Program-made: the position numbers and the translations under genes | The notes under the pieces: generated by a model | Seen by the model: only the letters and a program-made list of their open reading frames with translations | Told to the model about the DNA's origin: nothing | Databases searched by the model: none | Source of the DNA: an uncultured Propionibacteriaceae bacterium | GTDB lineage: Bacteria; Actinomycetota; Actinomycetes; Propionibacteriales; Propionibacteriaceae | Direction of reading: 5' to 3' | DNA: 10,226 nucleotides | Assembly: GCA_938012815.1 (NCBI GenBank) | Contig: CALLVV010000016.1 | Coordinates: 1-10,226 of the forward strand | Part shown: positions 1-5,793 of the stretch, piece after piece | Numbering within the stretch: position 1 is the stretch's first letter | How the letters are laid out: each line of letters starts with the position of its first letter

Positions 1-571
1 CGTCGCCTACGCGACCACGCTGACGGGTTCCATCGGTGTCCTGGCGGGCAAGTTCGTAACCCGTGGGCTCTACGAGAAACTGGGGCTGAAACGGGAGCCG
101 ATCCGGATCGGGGCGGCGTCGGGGATGCTGAGCTCGGCCACGGAGTTCTCCTCTGAGGACTGGGATCGTCTCAACGCGGAACTCGACCGCATTTACCAGC
201 AGTTCACGAGCTTGGCCGCGCAGGACCGTTCCATGGACTACGAGCACCTGGAAGCGCTGGCCAAGGGCAGGGTGTGGAGCGGTGCTGATGCCTGCGAACG
301 GGGCTTGGTTGATCGCGTCGGGGACTGGCGCCTGGCCTGGCGGCGTGCCTGCGCGCTGGCGGACATCGACCCGGAAGAGGCCACCCCGGTTAGGATCGGG
401 GCCGGATCCGTGCTGGAGAGGATCATCCCCGCACGCTCCAGCGAACACCGCGCCGAATCCGCCCGGATCGCCGTCCCGACGGCCGACGACCTGCTGATGC
501 GGGCCGCCGACCTGGCCGGGCTCCCCATCTACGGCGTGCTGAGCCTGCCCTTCCGCATCAAGGTATGGTGA
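1..571 (+). CDS. sppA: Signal peptide peptidase SppA-like S49 serine protease, C-terminal part (5' end outside window)
   Basis: Membrane-associated protease of family S49, which degrades cleaved signal peptides and other membrane peptides. The reading frame is open from base 2 and ends at TGA 569-571, so roughly the last 189 residues are present. The first residues include TLTGSIGVLAGKFV followed by LYEKLGL, the block that in SppA proteins lies just after the catalytic serine region. Further on, GRVWSGADACERGLVDRVG is the typical end of the S49 fold. The catalytic Ser and Lys must lie upstream and cannot be checked. A tail of about 60 residues after the S49 fold is unremarkable and ends in a hydrophobic stretch near PIYGVLSLPF. 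An internal ATG at 125 is not the start, because the homologous sequence continues upstream of it. The next gene starts 4 bp after the stop, so the two are probably co-transcribed. The family call is firm; the exact subtype is less so. Confidence 0.88.
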   Translation, partial: VAYATTLTGSIGVLAGKFVTRGLYEKLGLKREPIRIGAASGMLSSATEFSSEDWDRLNAELDRIYQQFTSLAAQDRSMDYEHLEALAKGRVWSGADACERGLVDRVGDWRLAWRRACALADIDPEEATPVRIGAGSVLERIIPARSSEHRAESARIAVPTADDLLMRAADLAGLPIYGVLSLPFRIKVW

Positions 572-575
572 CCCG

Positions 576-1190
576 GTGCCCGCACTGTCCCTGGCGGAAC
601 TGACAGGTGCCCCTCCGGGCCTGGTGACCGACACTGTGATCGAGGGAAACCTGCCCGGGGCCGGGTTGCGGGGTTTCGAGTTCGAGAACTGCGTTTTCAA
701 GGGCGTGAACCTGGAAAGGGCGGTGCTGGTCGGCGCTTCCTTCACCGAGTGCCGCTTCGAGGACTGCAACTTCTCCGGTGCAGACCTGACGGATGCCAAC
801 CTGGGGGAGTGCAGGTTCACCGGCGCGAAGCTCTCCGGGATCAACTGGGCACTGGCACATGTCAATAGGTTCGCTGCGTGTCCGTTGGAGTTCGTGCGCT
901 GCAACATGGACTTCTGCTGGTTCGTGGGTGTGGATCTGGCGCGGTGCCGTTTCACCGACTGCTCGATCCGCGAGGCCGATTTCTCCGAGTCCCGGCTCAC
1001 GAACGCCGGGATGGGCAACTGCGATCTACAGGGGACCAGATTCAACCAGACCGATCTCGAAGGAGCCAGCCTTGTCGGCTCCTTCGGCTACGTGTTCGAT
1101 CCCAGGGAGAACCGGACGAAGGGACTGAAGCTGAGCCCGGCAGAGTCTTGGCCCCTCCTGAGGGCCTTGGGGATCGAGTTCGAACACTGA
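576..1190 (+). CDS. Pentapeptide-repeat protein with Qnr/McbG-like architecture
   Basis: 204 residues from a GTG start 4 bp after the sppA stop. An AAGG at 560-563 is the only, weak, ribosome-binding candidate, so translational coupling is likely. Two blocks of pentapeptide repeats with the A(D/N)Lxx / CxFxx pattern are visible at about residues 31-90 and 105-165. They are separated by a non-repeat stretch at about 91-104, and a quadrilateral beta-helix is expected. The C-terminal part (residues 175-200) has DP, then N, then KGLKLSPAE and LLRALGI. This resembles the tail of Qnr and McbG proteins (DP..N..K.A.FS.PE...LL). Ten cysteines recur mostly at equivalent coil positions, as in Qnr-like proteins. 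Known members mimic DNA and bind gyrase or topoisomerase IV, but many chromosomal relatives have no known role, so gyrase protection here is only a hypothesis. No signal peptide or membrane segment is seen, so it is probably cytosolic. It is convergent with the MFS gene, with 4 bp between the stops. Confidence 0.85.
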   Translation: MPALSLAELTGAPPGLVTDTVIEGNLPGAGLRGFEFENCVFKGVNLERAVLVGASFTECRFEDCNFSGADLTDANLGECRFTGAKLSGINWALAHVNRFAACPLEFVRCNMDFCWFVGVDLARCRFTDCSIREADFSESRLTNAGMGNCDLQGTRFNQTDLEGASLVGSFGYVFDPRENRTKGLKLSPAESWPLLRALGIEFEH

Positions 1191-1194
1191 CCTC

Positions 1195-2415
1195 TCAGTT
1201 GTCGTCGCCCTCGGGAACCGACGGGTTCAGGAAGGACCGGTCCAGTTTCCTTGGGATCAGGGATGCGGTGAAGCTGCCCAGCAGCAGAAGCGCACCCCCG
1301 ACAGCGAAACCCACTTGGTAGTTGGTGACATCCACCAGGCGGCCGACGGCGACGGGCCCGATGATCGCCCCCAGGTCGATGATCATGGAGTAGGCGGCAA
1401 CCGGGGGGCCACCACGCCCACCTGAGGCGTCGCCCACAGCGGCGGCGGGGGCGGTGCCCTGCATGGCCGCGCCAATTCCGTAGAGACACAGCAGCGGGAT
1501 GAGCACCCAGATCCCGGGTGCGAAGGGCATGGCGATGGCCGACAGGCCGCACACCAATCCGCTCGTCACCATCACGGGTTTGCGACCGATCCGGTCGGTG
1601 GCCAGCCCGGCCGGGGTCAGCGCCACTGCCTGAAACATCGCTGCGATCGCGAAGGCCATCCCGGTCCAGCCGGTTTCCAGGGCGTACACCTCGGTGATGA
1701 TCACCGGAATCAGGGCGGAGCGCACCCCGATCGACTGCCAGCCTTGGGCGAATCCAAGAAGACAGGCGGCCCGGTAGCGGATGTCCCTCGAGACTTTCCA
1801 GAACGTCAACGGCTCCTTCGCTGCGGTCGGCAAGGGGTCGCACCTGGCCGGGAGTAACAGCAGGGCGAACAACCCGGCAACCAACAGCATCCCTGAATAG
1901 AAATAGAAGGGCGCGTGCAGGGAGATCGAACCCAGCAGACCCCCGATGGCGGGTCCGGCCATGTTGCCGAGTAGGAAACCTCCCTGGTTCAGGCCTGAGG
2001 CGCGCCCCCTCAGATGTTGTGGGGTGGTGGAGATCAGCAGATTCATGGCCGCGATGGTGAACATCGCGGAACCGATCCCGCCGAGGGCCCGCACCGTTAT
2101 CATCCACCACAGGTTGGGGGACAACGCCACCCCGAAGGTGGTGGTGGCCACAATGACCATTCCCAGGGTGATCGCGTTGCGTTCTCCCACGGCCTGCCCG
2201 ATTCGGGTGACGAACGGGCTGCTGACGAGCCGCATCAAGGCGAACATGGAGACCACCAGCCCGAGCTGGAAGTTGTCGGCACCGAAGGTACGTGCGAAGG
2301 GGCTCAGCACTGGGATCACGACCCCGAAACCGACGGCGATCAGAAAGGTCGTGGTCGCCAGCACCCATGCGGTGCGGGGCAATCCGGTTGCTCTCAGCCG
2401 TGCTCCGATTCCCAC
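1195..2415 (-). CDS. MFS transporter, 12-TM drug:H+ antiporter-like (DHA1 type)
   Basis: 406-residue inner-membrane transporter of the major facilitator superfamily. About twelve hydrophobic helices are visible, beginning around residues 17-38 and ending around 368-387. A central hydrophilic loop lies near residues 190-212. Motif C of drug:H+ antiporters, G(x8)G(x3)GP(x2)GG, is matched exactly at residues 141-159 (ending GNMAGPAIGG) in the fifth helix. A motif A copy, GLATDRIGRKP (270-280), lies in the loop between helices 8 and 9. The equivalent N-terminal loop is degenerate (VTRIGQAVGERN). The GTG at 2415 is chosen because a strong purine-rich site, GGAGGAGGGAG (2431-2421), sits 5 nt upstream. 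The same frame stays open far upstream across the opposite-strand VanW gene, but that is antisense shadow. Proton-driven export of a drug or metabolite is likely from the motifs. The substrate cannot be told; the neighbouring Qnr-like protein is only suggestive. Confidence 0.9.
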   Translation of the reverse strand: MGIGARLRATGLPRTAWVLATTTFLIAVGFGVVIPVLSPFARTFGADNFQLGLVVSMFALMRLVSSPFVTRIGQAVGERNAITLGMVIVATTTFGVALSPNLWWMITVRALGGIGSAMFTIAAMNLLISTTPQHLRGRASGLNQGGFLLGNMAGPAIGGLLGSISLHAPFYFYSGMLLVAGLFALLLLPARCDPLPTAAKEPLTFWKVSRDIRYRAACLLGFAQGWQSIGVRSALIPVIITEVYALETGWTGMAFAIAAMFQAVALTPAGLATDRIGRKPVMVTSGLVCGLSAIAMPFAPGIWVLIPLLCLYGIGAAMQGTAPAAAVGDASGGRGGPPVAAYSMIIDLGAIIGPVAVGRLVDVTNYQVGFAVGGALLLLGSFTASLIPRKLDRSFLNPSVPEGDDN

Positions 2416-2420
2416 GTCGT

Positions 2421-2431
2421 CTCCCTCCTCC
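2421..2431 (-). promoter_or_regulatory. Ribosome binding site of the MFS gene
   Basis: On the minus strand this reads GGAGGAGGGAG, ending 5 nt before the GTG at 2415. It fixes the start within a frame that is open for another 1.8 kb upstream. Confidence 0.75.
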
Positions 2432-2450
2432 GGTCCCCGGCCAACGTGCC

Positions 2451-2456
2451 AGCCTA
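2451..2456 (-). promoter_or_regulatory. Candidate -10 element for the MFS gene
   Basis: TAGGCT on the minus strand fits the actinobacterial TAnnnT -10 pattern and would give a short 5' leader (about 25-30 nt) containing the strong ribosome-binding site. No good -35 hexamer is seen at 16-18 nt upstream. The 99-bp space between the MFS and VanW starts must hold both divergent promoters. On the plus strand, TACCAT at 2463-2468 is a weaker candidate for the VanW gene. Confidence 0.3.
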
Positions 2457-2503
2457 CTCGCGTACCATGGGGCGGGCTCGTTTCCCGCAATTGGTGACAA
2501 GAG

Positions 2504-2508
2504 AAGGA
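2504..2508 (+). promoter_or_regulatory. Ribosome binding site selecting a TTG start for the VanW gene
   Basis: AAGGA lies 6 nt before TTG 2515. Other in-frame starts (ATG 2467, GTG 2494) lack a comparable site. The TTG places a short basic segment directly before the membrane helix, as expected for a membrane anchor. Confidence 0.6.
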
Positions 2509-2514
2509 CCGGAG

Positions 2515-4230
2515 TTGACCAGCAAGAAACCCCCATCGCGACGCAGAAAGTGGTTGATAGGAGGCGGCGTCGGACTCGTCGTGCTGTTGGGTGGTGCCTA
2601 CGCGGCAGCCTATTTGATGGCTGGCGACAAGGTGCCCGCCAACACCACGGTTGAAGGAGTAGCGATCGGGGGGTTGCATCCCGCCGATGCCGAGCAGCGC
2701 CTGCGCACCGAGTTGGGGGCTCGGTACGAGGCGGCGATGACCATGACCGACGGCAAGGGGCACTCCGTTGAACTGGCGCCTCTGGAGAGCGGCTTGAGTC
2801 TTGACTACGCAGGTGCCGTGAAAGCGGCCGGGGGCGCGAGTCTGAACCCGGTTGACGTGTTCAAGACCCTGCTCGGCGGCGTCCCGACGGAGCTGCCGAA
2901 GAACGTCGACTCCGAGAAACTCAAGGAGACGCTGACCACCCAGGCACCGGTCTTCACGGTGGAGGGTATCGACGCCACCCTCGCCTTCGTGGACGGCGCG
3001 GTCAGCCGCACCGAGTCCACCGACTCGGCGGTCCTGGACGTGGATGCCACCAGTGCGTCGGTCGCCGAGGCCATGAAATCGGGTACCCGCGAGGTTGCGG
3101 TCGTCACGAAGACGCAGGCGCCCGCCGTCACGTCGGCAATGGTGGACGAAGCGGTCGCGAGCTTCGCGACCCCGGCGCTTTCCGGTCCCGTCACGGTGCA
3201 GGCTCGCGACAAGAGCTTCCAGGTGAGTCCGGAGCAGATCGCCGCGGTCACCACCTTCGCGGTCGAGGGCGGCAAGCTGGTTCCGCACCTCAGTCCGGAG
3301 CAGCTGTTGAAGGTGACCGCCGAAGCCCGTGCCGGCCTTGGCCTGGTGGAGGGCAAGAACGCCAGCTACACCCTCAAGGGTGACGCCATCGAGGTTGTCC
3401 CCGCTGAGGGCGGCCAGCAGGTTGACATGAAGGGCCTGGCGGAGGGCGTCACCAAGGCCGCAGCCCAGAGCGGTGAGGCCCGGGTCACCACAGTTGAGGT
3501 GCTTGAAGGGTCTGCGGAGTTCTCCACAGAACGGGCGGAAGCCCTCAAACCCACTCAGGTGATCGGGGAATTCACCACTGAGTATCCGCATGCCGACTAC
3601 CGGAACAAGAACTTGGGGCGGGCAGCCGAGCTCATCAACGGCAAGGTCCTCCTGCCTGGCGAGACGTTCAGCCTCAACGACACCCTGGGCCCCCGCACCC
3701 CGGCCAATGGTTTCACCGACGGCTACGTCATCAACGGCGGCCTGCTGGTCAAGGAATCCGGTGGCGGCATCTCCCAGGCGGCAACCACCATGTACAACGC
3801 CGGTTTCTTCGCCGGCTACGAGGACGTCGAACACCGGCCCCACACGCTGTACTTCGACCGCTATCCGGCGGGGCGTGAGGCCACCATCTATTACGGCAGC
3901 TTCGACATGAAGTTCAAGAACAACACCGACTACCCGGCCTACATCCAAGGCCTGAACACCCCCTCCACGTCGGGCAGCAAGGGAAGCCTCACCTTTCGGA
4001 TCTGGTCCCGTCCAACTTGGGACAAGGTGGACTCGACGGAGCCGGTGAAGTCCAACTACTACTCGGGCGGAGAACGCGTCGTGAGCACCCCGGGCTGTGA
4101 GCCCCAGGCCCCTATTCAGGGCTTCACGGCTACCTGGAAACGGCTGTTCTACAAGAACGGGGAGGTGGCCAAAACCGAGGACTACTCGTGGAAGTACGCC
4201 GCGGGGGACAAGGTCACCTGCTCCTCCTGA
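2515..4230 (+). CDS. VanW family protein, membrane-anchored with PG-binding-like repeats
   Basis: 571 residues from a TTG start with AAGGA 6 nt upstream. Residues 1-12 are basic (KKPPSRRRK). A single hydrophobic helix follows at about 13-34, so the bulk is extracellular, anchored by an uncleaved signal or N-terminal helix. From about residue 40 (VEGVAIGGLHPADAEQRL) to 340 there are two tandem segments resembling PG_binding_4-type domains, as in the YoaR/VanW architecture. The VanW domain covers about 350-480, with FTTEYPHADYRNKNL, the GETFSLNDTLGPRT block, and GGGISQAATTMYNAG near residue 415. A tail with two late cysteines (PGCEP and VTCSS) could form a disulfide. VanW occurs in some vancomycin-resistance clusters, but its activity is unknown; a role at the peptidoglycan is inferred. 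No other van gene is present, so this is not evidence of glycopeptide resistance. Alternative starts are ATG 2467 and GTG 2494. Confidence 0.9.
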   Translation: MTSKKPPSRRRKWLIGGGVGLVVLLGGAYAAAYLMAGDKVPANTTVEGVAIGGLHPADAEQRLRTELGARYEAAMTMTDGKGHSVELAPLESGLSLDYAGAVKAAGGASLNPVDVFKTLLGGVPTELPKNVDSEKLKETLTTQAPVFTVEGIDATLAFVDGAVSRTESTDSAVLDVDATSASVAEAMKSGTREVAVVTKTQAPAVTSAMVDEAVASFATPALSGPVTVQARDKSFQVSPEQIAAVTTFAVEGGKLVPHLSPEQLLKVTAEARAGLGLVEGKNASYTLKGDAIEVVPAEGGQQVDMKGLAEGVTKAAAQSGEARVTTVEVLEGSAEFSTERAEALKPTQVIGEFTTEYPHADYRNKNLGRAAELINGKVLLPGETFSLNDTLGPRTPANGFTDGYVINGGLLVKESGGGISQAATTMYNAGFFAGYEDVEHRPHTLYFDRYPAGREATIYYGSFDMKFKNNTDYPAYIQGLNTPSTSGSKGSLTFRIWSRPTWDKVDSTEPVKSNYYSGGERVVSTPGCEPQAPIQGFTATWKRLFYKNGEVAKTEDYSWKYAAGDKVTCSS

Positions 4231-4267
4231 GGTTCTTCGGGCGGAGATCAAATCCGGTGCCGCGCGC

Positions 4268-4273
4268 TAAGCT
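4268..4273 (+). promoter_or_regulatory. Candidate -10 element for the ferredoxin-dapC operon
   Basis: TAAGCT fits TAnnnT and lies 27 nt before the GTG of the ferredoxin gene, giving a leader of about 20 nt that contains AAGGAG. The -35 region (around 4245-4251) is poor. It lies in the 70-bp gap after the VanW gene, where I see no clear terminator. Confidence 0.35.
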
Positions 4274-4290
4274 TCTCGCGGAAGAATCAG

Positions 4291-4296
4291 AAGGAG
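4291..4296 (+). promoter_or_regulatory. Ribosome binding site of the ferredoxin gene
   Basis: AAGGAG ends 4 nt before the GTG at 4301. It is a near-consensus site that supports the non-ATG start. Confidence 0.65.
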
Positions 4297-4300
4297 TGAA

Positions 4301-4621
4301 GTGACCTACATCATTGCCCTGCCGTGCGTCGACGTGAAGGACAGGGCCTGTGTGGAGGAATGTCCCGTTGATTGCATCTACGAGGGCAACCGGACGCTCT
4401 ACATCCATCCCGAGGAATGTGTGGACTGCGGAGCCTGTGAACCCGTGTGCCCGGTGGAGGCCATCTACTACGAGGACGACCTGCCCGAGGACATGGAGGA
4501 GTACCTCGACATCAACGCCCAGTTCTTCGAAACCCTCGGCTCACCCGGCGGGGCCGCCCGCCTCGGTCCCGTCGACCACGACCACCCGACGATCGAGCAG
4601 CTCCCCCCGCGGGGCGAATGA
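4301..4621 (+). CDS. fdxA: 7Fe ferredoxin ([3Fe-4S][4Fe-4S]), FdxA/FdxC type
   Basis: 106-residue soluble electron carrier of the actinobacterial FdxA/FdxC type. Cysteines 9, 17, 21, 40, 43, 46 and 50 give the seven-iron pattern C-x7-C-x3-CP ... C-x2-C-x2-C-x3-CP. By family knowledge C9, C17 and C50 bind the [3Fe-4S] cluster and C21, C40, C43 and C46 bind the [4Fe-4S] cluster. C25 is an extra cysteine. The start MTYIIALPCVDVKDRACVEECP is the family's usual N-terminus, and the acidic segment EDDLPEDMEEYLDINAQFF is typical of its C-terminal half. The GTG start has AAGGAG 4 nt upstream. The stop TGA (4619-4621) overlaps the dapC start in ATGA, so the two are translationally coupled. The same ferredoxin-dapC pair is found in mycobacteria (fdxC-Rv1178). 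Its redox partner is unknown; DapC itself needs no electrons, so the pairing need not mean a joint reaction. Confidence 0.95.
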   Translation: MTYIIALPCVDVKDRACVEECPVDCIYEGNRTLYIHPEECVDCGACEPVCPVEAIYYEDDLPEDMEEYLDINAQFFETLGSPGGAARLGPVDHDHPTIEQLPPRGE

Positions 4622-5727
4622 TGTCTCTGGCGAAGCGACTTCCCGATTTTCCCTGGGATTCCTTGGTGGAGGCTAGGCGCGTGGCCGGTGAGCATCCAGG
4701 GGGAATCGTGGACCTGTCCGTCGGAACCCCGGTGGATCCCACACCGAGAATCGCCACGGATGCGTTGGTCGCCGCGTCGGATGCCCACGGATACCCCACG
4801 GTGTGGGGCACTCCGGAACTGCGTGACGGCATCGTCGACTACCTGGAACGCCGATGGAGCGCGTGCGGTCTGCGGCACGACTCCGTGTTGCCCGTGATCG
4901 GTACGAAGGAACTGGTCGGTTGGTTACCCACCTTTCTCGGTTTGGGGAACGGTGATGTCGTGGTTCATCCCGAGATCGCCTACCCCACCTACGAGGTCGG
5001 GGCCCGGGCGGCCGGCGCCAAGTCCGTTGCCTGTGACGATCCCGAGGCCCTGCCCGCCGGGACCAGGCTGATATGGATCAATTCGCCAGCGAACCCTTCG
5101 GGTCGCATCCTTTCCTTGGAGCGACTGCGCGCATGGGTGGCGGTGGCTCGCCGCGAGGGGGCCGTGCTGGCCAGCGACGAGTGCTACGGCGAATTCGCCT
5201 GGGAGAGGGAGGCCACGAGCGTCCTGGATCCGAGTGTCAACGGCGGTGACCTCTCCGGGTTGCTGGCGGTGCACTCCATCTCGAAACGTTCGAACGCCGC
5301 CGGATACCGCGCTGGGTTCGTGGCGGGCGACCCTGTGGTGGTGCAGGACCTGGTGCAGGCCCGCAAACATCTCGGCATGATGGTTCCCGGCCCGGTCCAG
5401 GCTGCACTGGCGGCCGTGCTGGCGGATCAGGAGCACGTGGAACAGCAGCGGCAGTGTTACCTTGCCAGGAGGGCCGTGCTTCGACCCGCCTTGGAGGCTG
5501 CGGGTTTCCGGGTGGACGACTCCGAGGGATCGCTGTACCTGTGGGTCACCCGCGACGAACCGTGCCGGGACACCATCGCGTGGCTCGCGCGACGTGGGAT
5601 TCTCGCCGCCCCGGGGGATTTCTACGGAACTGCTGGCAGCTTCCACGTCCGCATTGCCCTCACCGCCACGGATGAGCGGATCGCTTCCGCCGCCGCCCGG
5701 CTGATGGAGCAAAAGCAGGATCACTGA
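4618..5727 (+). CDS. dapC: Succinyldiaminopimelate transaminase DapC
   Basis: PLP-dependent class I/II (fold type I) aminotransferase of 369 residues. It moves an amino group from glutamate to N-succinyl-2-amino-6-ketopimelate in the succinylase branch of DAP/lysine synthesis, in the cytosol. The actinobacterial N-terminal block LPDFPWDSL is present. Other family landmarks are VIGTKELVGWLP, NSPANPSG with N159, SDECYGEF with D187 and Y190 (PLP pyridine contacts), the Schiff-base lysine K223 in SISKRSNAAGYRAGF, and the substrate-carboxylate arginine R345 in FHVRIALT. All the expected catalytic residues are intact. The start is ATG 4618, overlapping the ferredoxin stop by 4 bp, but ATG 4621 is equally possible. 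GGGG at 4611-4614 is a weak ribosome-binding site, consistent with coupling. The frame extends upstream to 4447 only as a shadow of ferredoxin. The gene is convergent with the serpin. Confidence 0.92.
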   Translation: MMSLAKRLPDFPWDSLVEARRVAGEHPGGIVDLSVGTPVDPTPRIATDALVAASDAHGYPTVWGTPELRDGIVDYLERRWSACGLRHDSVLPVIGTKELVGWLPTFLGLGNGDVVVHPEIAYPTYEVGARAAGAKSVACDDPEALPAGTRLIWINSPANPSGRILSLERLRAWVAVARREGAVLASDECYGEFAWEREATSVLDPSVNGGDLSGLLAVHSISKRSNAAGYRAGFVAGDPVVVQDLVQARKHLGMMVPGPVQAALAAVLADQEHVEQQRQCYLARRAVLRPALEAAGFRVDDSEGSLYLWVTRDEPCRDTIAWLARRGILAAPGDFYGTAGSFHVRIALTATDERIASAAARLMEQKQDH

Positions 5728-5756
5728 CACCGGTCGGGTCGGGATCCGGCCGGAAC

Positions 5757-5793
5757 CCGGGCACCGGTTGGCTCAGGTGGTTCCGGTGCCGGG
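5757..5793. terminator. Hairpin between convergent dapC and serpin genes, possible bidirectional terminator
   Basis: The arms GGCACCGG (5760-5767) and CCGGTGCC (5783-5790) form a perfect 8-bp GC-rich stem with a 15-nt loop. Two more C-G pairs lie beyond a G-G mismatch (5757-5758 with 5792-5793). It occupies the 66-bp gap between the two convergent stops. No T-run follows on either strand, so it is not a canonical intrinsic terminator, although actinobacterial terminators often lack a U-tract. Confidence 0.45.

Noticed and set aside
2014..2514. Upstream extension of the VanW frame, and ATG 2467 or GTG 2494 as starts
   Set aside because: The extension overlaps the MFS gene on the other strand and has no homology that I recognise. 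The TTG at 2515 has the best-spaced AAGGA and puts the basic segment right before the membrane helix.
2515..4230. Vancomycin-resistance determinant
   Set aside because: VanW alone does not confer resistance, and no vanH, vanA/B, vanX or two-component genes are in the window.
2416..4251. Long minus-strand open frame continuing upstream of the MFS gene, antisense to the VanW gene
   Set aside because: It is in frame with the MFS protein but encodes no recognisable protein, lies opposite a clear VanW gene, and the MFS start is fixed by a strong ribosome-binding site at 2421-2431. Open antisense frames are expected in GC-rich coding DNA.
4447..4617. N-terminal extension of the dapC frame
   Set aside because: It is an out-of-frame reading of the ferredoxin gene, low in complexity and rich in Arg, Gly and Pro. 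DapC homology begins at about 4630.
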